The notes under the pieces are model-generated. The model worked only from the letters and a program-made list of their open reading frames with translations. It ran no database searches and had not been told where the DNA came from. The position numbers and the translations under genes were made by a program. From Lentisphaeria bacterium (GTDB lineage: Bacteria; Verrucomicrobiota; Lentisphaeria; Victivallales; Victivallaceae), in assembly GCA_017443585.1 (NCBI GenBank), contig JAFSYV010000157.1, forward strand, positions 1-32,119: a stretch of 32,119 nt of DNA, read 5' to 3'. Positions 8,992-15,924 of this stretch are shown here, in pieces (position 1 is the first letter of the stretch; each line of letters starts with the position of its first letter).

Positions 8992-9023
8992 CGGTTTTTA
9001 TCAAAAAAGGCCCCCAAAAACCG
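8992..9023 (-). terminator. Possible weak terminator hairpin between convergent genes
   Basis: CGGTTTTT (8992-8999) and AAAAACCG (9016-9023) are complementary around a 16-base loop, directly after the stop of the minus-strand hydrolase. The stem is A/T-rich and no good T-run follows, so this is only a candidate. The rest of 8934-8991 holds a short CGCCCC/GGGGCG hairpin (8936-8952) and nothing else I can name. Confidence 0.3.
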
Positions 9024-9827
9024 TCAAAGCGGGTCTTCGGCGAGGAGTTTCGCGAGGCCTCGCTCGCACTTGTCGAGGAATTTTCCCCACTCGCTTTCGT
9101 CGATGAAGGCAGCGGCGTCGCCCGCTTCGAGCCGGGCGAACTTTGCCTGCATATGGTTCTGCCCCGTGTGGTTGCCGATGAAAAGGTCCACATGCTCCTG
9201 ACGGCAGCGGCGCAGACTGGCGGCGAAAGCGCCGCGCCAGTCCTCCTTTTCGAGGCCGTATTTCCGGATGTAGTCCGTGTGCAGTGTGTTGAGACCCGCG
9301 CCGCCCATCATCCCCGCCCGGATCGTCTTCCCCTCCTTTTCGCCCGCGTTCCAGAAGAAGGAGAAGGTTCCCGGACAGTGGCCGGGGGTGGCGACGCACT
9401 CGATCGTCACATTGCCGAGGGTGATCTTTTCCCCGTCGCAAAGCAGATGGTCCGGCTCGAAGACCCCGTTAAAGGTCGTGTTGAACTCCGGGGCCCAGGA
9501 AAGGGGGCGCTTCCCGGTGACGATGTCATAGTCTCCGGCCCCGACGAAGGTTTCGGCCTTCGTGAGTTCGACCAGCGCCCTGGTCGCCCCCGCGTGGTCG
9601 ATGTGGCCGTGGGAGTGGAGAATGTACCGGATGTCCGCCGGGTCGAAGCCCAGTTTTCGCGTGGATTCCAGCATGAGGTACAAAGTCTCCTGATAGCCCG
9701 AGTCGATGACGATCAGGCCCTCCCCCGTGTCGATGAGGTGGGTCGAAGCAGGGATGGTCCCGGTGAACCAGGTGTTGCCGAAAACGTTGAAGGGCTCGAA
9801 GGCGCCTTCCCAGGGTTTTTCCATCAT
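9024..9827 (-). CDS. Metallo-beta-lactamase-fold hydrolase (B3/glyoxalase II-like)
   Basis: This 267-aa protein has the motifs of a zinc-dependent metallo-beta-lactamase fold. It shows STHLIDTGEGLIVIDSG on the N-terminal sheet, HSHGHIDHAGA (HxHxDH) near residue 77, ATPGHCPGT (third His) near 146, and GNHTGQNH near the C-terminus in the position of the last His. The arrangement resembles class B3-type enzymes. With no signal peptide it should be cytoplasmic, so antibiotic hydrolysis is not implied; lactone or thioester hydrolysis is equally possible. It is the last gene of a five-gene minus-strand operon, 17 bp after the ceramidase-like gene. AAGGAA precedes the start. It is not a close copy of the two metallo-beta-lactamase genes at 1019-2588. 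Confidence 0.8.
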   Translation of the reverse strand: MMEKPWEGAFEPFNVFGNTWFTGTIPASTHLIDTGEGLIVIDSGYQETLYLMLESTRKLGFDPADIRYILHSHGHIDHAGATRALVELTKAETFVGAGDYDIVTGKRPLSWAPEFNTTFNGVFEPDHLLCDGEKITLGNVTIECVATPGHCPGTFSFFWNAGEKEGKTIRAGMMGGAGLNTLHTDYIRKYGLEKEDWRGAFAASLRRCRQEHVDLFIGNHTGQNHMQAKFARLEAGDAAAFIDESEWGKFLDKCERGLAKLLAEDPL

Positions 9828-9844
9828 TTTCCTTATTCCTCAGG

Positions 9845-11137
9845 TCAGCGGTTGGGGGGAATGTTCACAAGGCCCGGCTTGACGTTGTCGGGATAGATGT
9901 CGCCGTCCTCCTGCGGGAAAAGTTTTTCCCTGAGGCCGAACATCGCTTCCGCGGCGGTGTTGAGGAGCATGAGACCGCACTTCGCCGTGAAGTACTGGGA
10001 ACTCCCCTCGTAGCCGCCCGCGACCAGCATGTTGGCGTGGCCGATGTAGGACAAATACGCCGTGGCGTTGTAGGCGATCCAGCACCTGCGGAAGGGGCTG
10101 TGCCATTTGATCTCCTGCCCCAGTTCGCAGCAGAGCTCCCCCGGAACGCCCACGAAGCAGACGTCGCCGATGGCAACGACCTGCATTTCCACTTCGATGG
10201 CGGTCTTGCCCGCGTAAAAGGGCTGGGGCACGCCGATCTTCTGTTTGCGGAGCGGCACGGTGACGAAGCGGCTTTCCGCGCCGACCTTGGCGTCGTCCAT
10301 GCGGAACCTTCCGGGGTTCCGGACGCTGTCGATGAGCCCGCCGATGGCGGCTTTGGCGAGATTTTTGCCCATCCGCTCGATGGCGTCGGCCCCGAGTTCA
10401 TCTTCCTTGGGGACGAGGTCCCCCGCCGCCCCCGAGATGAACATGCTTGCCGCCCCCGTTTCCGAGGTGACGTAGCGCCGGAAAGCGCCGGGAAAGTCGG
10501 CGGAGATCCTCCGGCCGCCCAGCCCGGGCGCGTGGCCCGCCAGCGGATGGGCCGCGTAGTTGCCGATGAGGTAGACGGGGAGCGAAGACTCCTTGTCGAT
10601 GAAGCAGAGTTCGCCGAGTTCCTTGTCCGCATACTCGCTCACGCCGGGAACCACCTCCCGGCGGTGGGGGGTGAAGGTGGCGCGGTTGCAGGCCGTGACG
10701 TAGCGGCGGCTGCGGTTTTCGTCGCACTTCGAGGAGTAGAAATAGACGGAGCACTCCCGGAACTCCCCGAGATGGCTCACTTCGTCGAGGATCCATTGCT
10801 CCAGCTGTTCGAGATAGCTCTTGTTCAGCTGCTGCGGGGCTTTGGCCAGAGTCCTTGTTTCCGGCCCCGTGTGGGTGTGGGTGCAAGTGAAAAGCACCGC
10901 GCTCGGGTCGATGCCGAGCTTTTCGGCGCATTCCTTCCGGACCTTGCGGGAAAACCCTTCGTCAAGGCCGAGAAGGTCGAAACTGACGATCAGGACCTTG
11001 CGTTCGCCGTCGTCGGCGCAGAGCCCCGTCATATAGAGCTCGTCCAGCTTGGCCACCGATTTGTCGTTGAGGCTGTATCCGGCCAAATACGCGCCGATCT
11101 CGGGAGTGATGACCCTTTTGAACCATGCAATCTTCAT
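9845..11137 (-). CDS. Neutral/alkaline ceramidase-like amidohydrolase, single domain
   Basis: This 430-aa protein resembles the catalytic N-terminal domain of neutral ceramidases (PF04734 type). Features are ITPEIGAYLAGY at the start, CTHTHTGPE with candidate zinc-ligand histidines near residue 92, GNYAAHP with another His near 193, and SGAAGDL. True ceramidases are secreted, about 650-750 aa, and carry a C-terminal Ig-like domain. This one has no signal peptide and no such domain, so the substrate may be a different amide. The longer frame from 11188 is unlikely: ATG 11137 begins the conserved MKIAWFKR-ITP stretch, with AAGG just upstream, and follows the pseudopilin gene by 25 bp. Homologues of this short form occur in PVC and soil bacteria without a known role. 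Confidence 0.7.
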   Translation of the reverse strand: MKIAWFKRVITPEIGAYLAGYSLNDKSVAKLDELYMTGLCADDGERKVLIVSFDLLGLDEGFSRKVRKECAEKLGIDPSAVLFTCTHTHTGPETRTLAKAPQQLNKSYLEQLEQWILDEVSHLGEFRECSVYFYSSKCDENRSRRYVTACNRATFTPHRREVVPGVSEYADKELGELCFIDKESSLPVYLIGNYAAHPLAGHAPGLGGRRISADFPGAFRRYVTSETGAASMFISGAAGDLVPKEDELGADAIERMGKNLAKAAIGGLIDSVRNPGRFRMDDAKVGAESRFVTVPLRKQKIGVPQPFYAGKTAIEVEMQVVAIGDVCFVGVPGELCCELGQEIKWHSPFRRCWIAYNATAYLSYIGHANMLVAGGYEGSSQYFTAKCGLMLLNTAAEAMFGLREKLFPQEDGDIYPDNVKPGLVNIPPNR

Positions 11138-11162
11138 GTCCTTGAAATTCCCTTCAGAAGGC

Positions 11163-11963
11163 TCACAGCTCCGCTTTCCCCGTGGCAAACGGCTGCCAGA
11201 CCGGGCCGTTGTATTTGACCAGATTCAGCGAGGGGTACGAGGCGTAGGGGATCGTCCTCACGTGGAAGTCGGCGTACATGAAATTGGCGCTTCCGACGTG
11301 CCGGGCGGGCACGTTCCGCTTGATTCCATTGGCGGTGTCGGAACCGTTGCACCGGTAGTCCGTGTATCCCGTGCCGGAGCCGTCCGCCGAGTAGACCAGC
11401 ACCGCCGGACGCTGGATCCGGGCGAGGTGCACGACCGTGTCCTTGCTGAGGAAATTGGCGTTGAAGGAGAGGGAAAGGTGGAGCTTGTCCGCGGTGTCGC
11501 CGCTGGGGGGCGTGAGGTAGGGCTGATTGGAGTTGTAGAGGATGTCCGTGTAGCCGAAATTGCGGTCCGAGACTTCCGGGCAGAGGAAGGGGCCGCGGAT
11601 GATCTGCCCGTCCTTGATGGAAATGCCGCCGAAGAAAGCCTTGCGGGTCCTTGTCGCCTCCTTCCAGGTGAAATAGCTCCGCCAGGGGCAGTAGTCGTCG
11701 CGGAACCAGTACCCCATGGCCGCATAAGGCGTGTAGGGGAAAAATCCCTTGGCGTCGTTGATGTACATGGTGATCCCCTTGCCGATCTGGTTGAAGTTGT
11801 TGACGCAGGCGATGGCTCGCGCCCGGCCCCGGGCCTGCTGCAAGGCAGGCAGGAGCATGGAGGCGAGGATCGCGATGATGGCGATGACCACCAGCAGTTC
11901 GATCAGGGTGAAAAGGCGGGGCGTTTTCTCAGGCTTCCGGTTCGATTCTTTTGTCATGATCAT
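11163..11963 (-). CDS. Type II secretion/type IV pilin-like pseudopilin (PVC H-X9-D family)
   Basis: This protein of about 266 aa has a textbook prepilin N-terminus: a short charged leader (EKTPR), then [20 protein letters not shown], with Glu at +5 of the mature protein, and then [23 protein letters not shown]. The C-terminal half is the soluble domain typical of Lentisphaerota and Planctomycetota pseudopilins. It has [15 protein letters not shown] near residue 235, an H-X9-D signature in which the usual DG is DF. ATG 11963 overlaps the stop of the M28 gene by four bases (ATGATC...TGA); ATG 11957 is better spaced from AAAGGA, and either is possible. No pilus assembly genes are nearby. It sits inside a catabolic-looking operon. 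The much longer upstream frame (to 12851) is only antisense-free read-through and not real. Confidence 0.85.
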   Translation of the reverse strand: MIMTKESNRKPEKTPRLFTLIELLVVIAIIAILASMLLPALQQARGRARAIACVNNFNQIGKGITMYINDAKGFFPYTPYAAMGYWFRDDYCPWRSYFTWKEATRTRKAFFGGISIKDGQIIRGPFLCPEVSDRNFGYTDILYNSNQPYLTPPSGDTADKLHLSLSFNANFLSKDTVVHLARIQRPAVLVYSADGSGTGYTDYRCNGSDTANGIKRNVPARHVGSANFMYADFHVRTIPYASYPSLNLVKYNGPVWQPFATGKAEL

Positions 11964-13129
11964 TTTCCTTTCTGAAGTTTGAGGCATATTTGCCGTGTTA
12001 CGTCGAGTGAATTTGAAACACACCGGGCGATCTTGCTGGTGTCGAGGGTATCGATGGTGTCCGCGGGGGTGTGGAACTCCTGAAAACGGGGGAAGGAGGT
12101 GAACCACAGCGAGGGGATTTTCAGTTTGTCGAAATTCCTCTCGTCCCCCGCATACCGGATGGGTTTCACGGGATAGACGGTATCGAAGGCGGGGAGTTTT
12201 TCGCCCCGGCCCACGCAGACCGCCTCTTCGCCCAAGAGCGTCCCCACGCAGTCGAAGTCGGTGAAAAAGGCCCATTCCCGGTCGGGGTGAGATGTGACGT
12301 AGGCTTCGCTGCCCCCCGGCAGGTCGCTGTGGATGCAGTACTCCTCGGCGTCGAAGGCGGCGAATTCGAGCGTCCACTCGGGCAGCTCCTCCCGGAGCAG
12401 CCGGGCCGCTTCGAGGAGACAGGCCACCCCCGAAGCGTTGTCGCAGGCCCCCTGGGTCAGGGGCGCGGCGTCGTAGTGGGCCCCGAAGACGGCGCGGAAG
12501 GGGCCCGTTCCCGGCCGGACCGCGACGACATTGTGCCCGGAACAGGGGAATGTTTCCGCGTCGATTTTCAAGAAATAGCGGTGGTTTCTGTTCCGGGCCA
12601 GGTAGAGGGAGCCGGATTTCCCGGCGGAAACGGTCCCGAGAGTCTTCAAATTCGGCGAGCGCTGGAGCTTGCTGTTGACGGAATCCGTGCCGCCGATGAA
12701 GACCGCCGCCGCCGCGCCGAGGGAATCCAGATCTTCGGCGATGCCGTTGCGCCCCCGGACGTCGAGCCCGCCCCGGAGAAGCTCCACGACGCAGAGCCTG
12801 CCCGCGACCTGCTCTTCTGAGATTTTTTCCAGTTCCCTCTCGGTGAGCCACAGAGGCGTGCCGGTTACCTCCGCGCTCCGGGAAAAGAAGCAGGGCAGCA
12901 CGCCGGGCACGTCATGGGATCCGTTGTCCAGATCGGCGAAGATCATGCTCCCGAAGCGCCACCCCGTGGCGGGGAAGGGCTCCTCTACCGCCTGCGGATA
13001 TCCGTAACTGCGGAAGGTCTCCCCGATATACGCCGCCGCCTCCGCCGCGCCGGGGGAGCCGATGTGCCGCGAGGGCACGAGGCAGAGCCGGTGCAGATGC
13101 CGCTCGATATTCCGGAGCAAATTCTTCAC
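11960..13129 (-). CDS. M28-family zinc aminopeptidase-like protein
   Basis: This 389-aa protein shows the M28 co-catalytic zinc site in order: GAHYDAAP (His near residue 218, Asp after it), GACDNASGV (bridging Asp near 230), FDAEEY (general base Glu and zinc-binding Glu near 262), FTDFDCVG (Asp), and FHTPADT (final His). A stretch near residues 100-160 may be a protease-associated (PA-like) insert. There is no signal peptide, so it probably acts on imported peptides or amides in the cytoplasm. It starts only 6 bp after the beta-helix gene ends and overlaps the following pseudopilin start, so it is firmly within the operon. All metal ligands appear intact. Confidence 0.88.
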   Translation of the reverse strand: MKNLLRNIERHLHRLCLVPSRHIGSPGAAEAAAYIGETFRSYGYPQAVEEPFPATGWRFGSMIFADLDNGSHDVPGVLPCFFSRSAEVTGTPLWLTERELEKISEEQVAGRLCVVELLRGGLDVRGRNGIAEDLDSLGAAAAVFIGGTDSVNSKLQRSPNLKTLGTVSAGKSGSLYLARNRNHRYFLKIDAETFPCSGHNVVAVRPGTGPFRAVFGAHYDAAPLTQGACDNASGVACLLEAARLLREELPEWTLEFAAFDAEEYCIHSDLPGGSEAYVTSHPDREWAFFTDFDCVGTLLGEEAVCVGRGEKLPAFDTVYPVKPIRYAGDERNFDKLKIPSLWFTSFPRFQEFHTPADTIDTLDTSKIARCVSNSLDVTRQICLKLQKGK

Positions 13130-13135
13130 GATCCG

Positions 13136-15142
13136 TCACTTCCCATCGGCGGCGGCTTTTTTCTTGAGGTCGGCCAGCATCTTGATGGCCGCCTCGGCCT
13201 TGCGGTGCATTTCGATGAAGCGCTCCATGGATTCCCCTTGCTGCAGGGCTCCGACGGCGGGGGCCTTCCCCTTGTAGTAGCCCGGTGCGAAGCCCTTGAA
13301 GGCGGGATAGCTCTTCCCGTTGAAGGTGAAAGGCTTCGAGACGTCCACCCCCATGGCGAGGGCGGGCGAGTTCGGCGCAAGCGTCAGGTCCGGCAGGCCG
13401 GGCAGGTCGTGCTTGTTCCAGATCGTTTCGGCGTCCTTCTCTTTGGTGAGGACCTTGTTCAGTACGAGGATCTCGGGCTCGCGCCGCTTCAGGCGGTAGA
13501 TCCCCTCGTTGAAGACGTAATGCAGATTGGGCCCGGCCAGCTCGTGGGTCTTGGTGTCGAACCACAGGCTGTCCTTGTGGATGTTGTTGCAGAAGTAGAA
13601 GGGCATGACCGCGTTGTTGAAGCGCTGGCTCAGGCCCCGCACGGTGAAGGCGGGCTGCCGGTCGTCGCCGCCCCAGAAGGTGTTGTGGTAGATGTAGATC
13701 TTGCCCGGATCCACCGGATTCGGGGGATTCTTTTTGTAGACGGGGCCCCCCTTTTTGTCTCTTATGGCCGCCTTTGTGATGGGTTCGAAATTGATCTTGT
13801 CGGCGGGGTAGAGATAAGACTCGCTGTGGACGAAGGTCTGCGCTCCCCCGTGCCGCCCCTGGATGAAGAGATTGGCGTAATGGTATTCCTCGCGTTTCGC
13901 CCGCTCGTGGCGCAGATTGTGGATCCGCAGCGGAATGCCGCAGTTCATCACCAGATTGTGGTGGAACTTCCCCGTGGTCCGGGCGTAGGTGCAGATCCCC
14001 ACGCTGGACATTTCGCGGACAACGTTCCAGCAGACCTCGGTGTCCGGTCCGAGGCCGCCGATGCCGATAAGGCCCTGCACCACGAGGTTTTCCGTTATCC
14101 TGACGCGGGTGCCGAAGCTCCTCACCCCCTCATCGTCGGAGTGGGCCGAGCCGATGACGTACTTGAAGATGAGGTAGAGCAGTCCGCCCCGCATGTCGTC
14201 CGCGCTCCGGAGCTTGAACAGGTCGCTCCGGATGAAGCCCGTGGTCAGGATGCTGCCTCTCACCAGAACGTCGGAAACCTCGGGCTCGATGAGGATCCGG
14301 GCCGCGCCGTGCATGAGCAGACAGTTCTCGATGGTGATGAAGGAGGATTTCCCTTTCAGGTGGAACTGGCGGCGGGAGCCCCGCATGTGCAGGTCCCTGA
14401 AGTTCAAATGCGAAGCGTTCACGACGGCGAAACACTCGCCGTAGGTGGCGGTGAAGCGGTGATCCTGCGGCTTCCGCCCGTCGGCGAAGCGCAAGTAAAG
14501 CGTCCCTTTGTGCCAGCCGGCGAGGACGTTGGCTATGACCGGCCAGAAAAGCTCCTGGCGCTTGCCGAAGTAGCGGTGCTTCACCTTGATGTCCGCAGGC
14601 AGTCTCAGCATGTCGAATCCGGGCAGCCGCATGCACTTCTCCTTTTTGGCGTACAGGTCCCAGATCATGGTCTCGTCCAGTATGGCGGGGGTGCGGTTCC
14701 AGGGTTTGAGATCCATCCGCTGCTGCCCCAAGAGGGTCATCTGGGCCCCGTCCATCAGCAGCAGATCGGGCCGCCGGGCGAGAGGCGCCTTCCAGATGTT
14801 CGGGCCGACCTCGGGCGCGGGGGTCCACTCGGAAACGACCTTCCCCGGAGCCTCGATGACGGTGAGGAATTCACCGTTTTTTCCTCTGGTCCCGGCGAAG
14901 GTGATGGGGGCGCCCTGCTTGCCGGAACGGGTGAAGCCGATCTGCTCCCGGTAAAGTCCCGGACCGATCCTCACCGTGTCCCCCGGTTTGGCCAGAACGG
15001 CGGCCCGGCAGATGGTGGCCAGGGGGGCGTCCTTGGTCCCCCGATTTTTGTTGTTCCCGGAGGGCGAAACGTAAAGTTCAGCTCCTCCCGCGGCCAAAGC
15101 CATGACCGCCGCCGCACCGAAAACCAGAAGTCTTTTCAACAT
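13136..15142 (-). CDS. Secreted right-handed parallel beta-helix protein (pectate-lyase-like fold)
   Basis: With this start the product has about 668 residues and a clear signal peptide (MLKRLLVFGAAAVMALAAGGA). It then has LYVSPSGNNKNRGTKDAPLATI and AKPGDTVRIGPGLYREQI, the standard opening of secreted beta-helix proteins that act on, or bind, polysaccharides. Helix rungs are visible through about residue 480 (ENCLLMHGAARILIEPEVSDVLVRG, TENLVVQGLIGIGG, FHHNLVMNCGIPLRIHN). A basic, helical tail ends the protein. No catalytic site is recognisable. ATG 15160 is an alternative start giving six more residues; ATG 15142 follows AAGGGA and gives the cleaner signal peptide. The frame open to 15253 is excluded because the promoter lies inside it. 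First gene of a five-gene operon. Confidence 0.8.
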   Translation of the reverse strand: MLKRLLVFGAAAVMALAAGGAELYVSPSGNNKNRGTKDAPLATICRAAVLAKPGDTVRIGPGLYREQIGFTRSGKQGAPITFAGTRGKNGEFLTVIEAPGKVVSEWTPAPEVGPNIWKAPLARRPDLLLMDGAQMTLLGQQRMDLKPWNRTPAILDETMIWDLYAKKEKCMRLPGFDMLRLPADIKVKHRYFGKRQELFWPVIANVLAGWHKGTLYLRFADGRKPQDHRFTATYGECFAVVNASHLNFRDLHMRGSRRQFHLKGKSSFITIENCLLMHGAARILIEPEVSDVLVRGSILTTGFIRSDLFKLRSADDMRGGLLYLIFKYVIGSAHSDDEGVRSFGTRVRITENLVVQGLIGIGGLGPDTEVCWNVVREMSSVGICTYARTTGKFHHNLVMNCGIPLRIHNLRHERAKREEYHYANLFIQGRHGGAQTFVHSESYLYPADKINFEPITKAAIRDKKGGPVYKKNPPNPVDPGKIYIYHNTFWGGDDRQPAFTVRGLSQRFNNAVMPFYFCNNIHKDSLWFDTKTHELAGPNLHYVFNEGIYRLKRREPEILVLNKVLTKEKDAETIWNKHDLPGLPDLTLAPNSPALAMGVDVSKPFTFNGKSYPAFKGFAPGYYKGKAPAVGALQQGESMERFIEMHRKAEAAIKMLADLKKKAAADGK

Positions 15143-15195
15143 ACCGGGTAATCCCTTCATGTTCGTTCTCGAAGTCGAGGTTTTTCTACCGATGT

Positions 15196-15223
15196 AATAT
15201 ACAGCGTGAAACCGAATAGTCAA
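15196..15223 (-). promoter_or_regulatory. Promoter of the beta-helix/M28/pseudopilin/ceramidase operon
   Basis: Read on the minus strand: TTGACT (15223-15218), a 16-bp spacer, TATATT (15201-15196). The transcript should start near 15189, upstream of both candidate start codons (15160 and 15142). Confidence 0.65.
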
Positions 15224-15286
15224 CGCATTTTTCCGGAAAAAGCAAACAAACATCCGGAAATCGGAGCGGGCGGTTCCGGGAACCGT

Positions 15287-15317
15287 CCGGCGGATTCTCC
15301 GCGTCCGGCTCCGCCGG
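15287..15317 (-). terminator. Possible terminator hairpin after the RyR-domain gene
   Basis: CCGGCGGA and TCCGCCGG form an 8-bp perfect stem with a 15-base loop just after the RyR gene stop (15320). A T-rich stretch comes only 45 bp later, so termination is uncertain. A separate perfect palindrome, CGGTTCCGGGAACCG (15271-15285), lies beside it. Confidence 0.35.
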
Positions 15318-15319
15318 CG

Positions 15320-15604
15320 TCATTTCTTCACGATGTCGAAGCCGAATTTCCGGATCAGCTTCAGCGTCGTGATCGCCGTGATCCGGTCATACTCCTTCTC
15401 GGATTCCGGGAGTTCCCCGTAGGGGATGAGGCAGGGGTGAAGCTTCTTCTGATCGTTCCGGGCCGGACCGTATTGCCAGCCGTCCCTCATCCTCGCGGCG
15501 GCCCACTGTTCGTGGACATCTTTGGCCAGGGCCTCGACCAGTTCCATAAGGTCGCTGCCGAGTTCTATGTCGTCGGTATTCTGCGGTTGGGGAAGATACG
15601 GCAT
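15320..15604 (-). CDS. Small RyR-domain protein
   Basis: The whole 94-aa protein corresponds to one RyR domain (PF02026), the repeat first described in ryanodine receptors and also found as short stand-alone bacterial proteins. Key stretches are LVEALAKDVHEQWAAARMRDGW, QYGPARNDQKKLHPCLIPYGEL (the conserved YGP-R---K-HP-L-PY core), and ESEKEYDRITAITTLKLI. The bacterial function is unknown; ligand binding is likely by analogy. The start is well supported: AGGTGA lies five bases before ATG 15604. It has its own promoter about 130 bp upstream, divergent from the MlaA-hydrolase gene, and is monocistronic or reads into the beta-helix operon. Confidence 0.9.
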   Translation of the reverse strand: MPYLPQPQNTDDIELGSDLMELVEALAKDVHEQWAAARMRDGWQYGPARNDQKKLHPCLIPYGELPESEKEYDRITAITTLKLIRKFGFDIVKK

Positions 15605-15738
15605 GTGGTCACCTCGAGTGTTTCAAGTTTTGTTCCGAGAATCCGGCAGGCCCCCGCGCGGCTCCCCGAAAGCCCGCATCCGGCTCGGGAGGGGGATCCT
15701 TTTCGGCGTTTCCGCGCGGCGTCGATCCGCCGCCGGAT

Positions 15739-15767
15739 AATTTAGCACGTTTTTTTCTTTTTTTCAA
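15739..15767 (-). promoter_or_regulatory. Promoter of the RyR-domain gene, with a leader of about 128 nt
   Basis: Minus strand: TTGAAA (15767-15762), 17-bp spacer, TAAATT (15744-15739). The predicted transcript start near 15732 leaves about 128 nt untranslated before ATG 15604. I see no known riboswitch in that leader. Between 15768 and 15842 I see nothing else. Confidence 0.6.
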
Positions 15768-15842
15768 CTCTTTCGGGCAAATCTTTTTCGATTTGTCGAA
15801 ATCCGGCCGGCCCGTTCCGTCGGGTTTTGCCCTCTTCCGGAC

Positions 15843-15871
15843 TTGACTTTTCCGCCCGGAAGATGTATATT
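15843..15871 (+). promoter_or_regulatory. Promoter of the MlaA-hydrolase fusion gene
   Basis: TTGACT (15843-15848), 17-bp spacer, TATATT (15866-15871). The expected start site near 15878 leaves a leader of about 47 nt. It is divergent from the RyR gene promoter, 75 bp away. Confidence 0.72.
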
Positions 15872-15924
15872 TTACCTTGAGCTCCCGAGTTTTCGTCTCA
15901 AGTGCAAACTGAAAGTTCCGATCC

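Noticed and set aside
12914..15151. 745-codon plus-strand open frame over the beta-helix gene
   Set aside because: Antisense shadow; the minus strand has a signal peptide, beta-helix rungs and a promoter.
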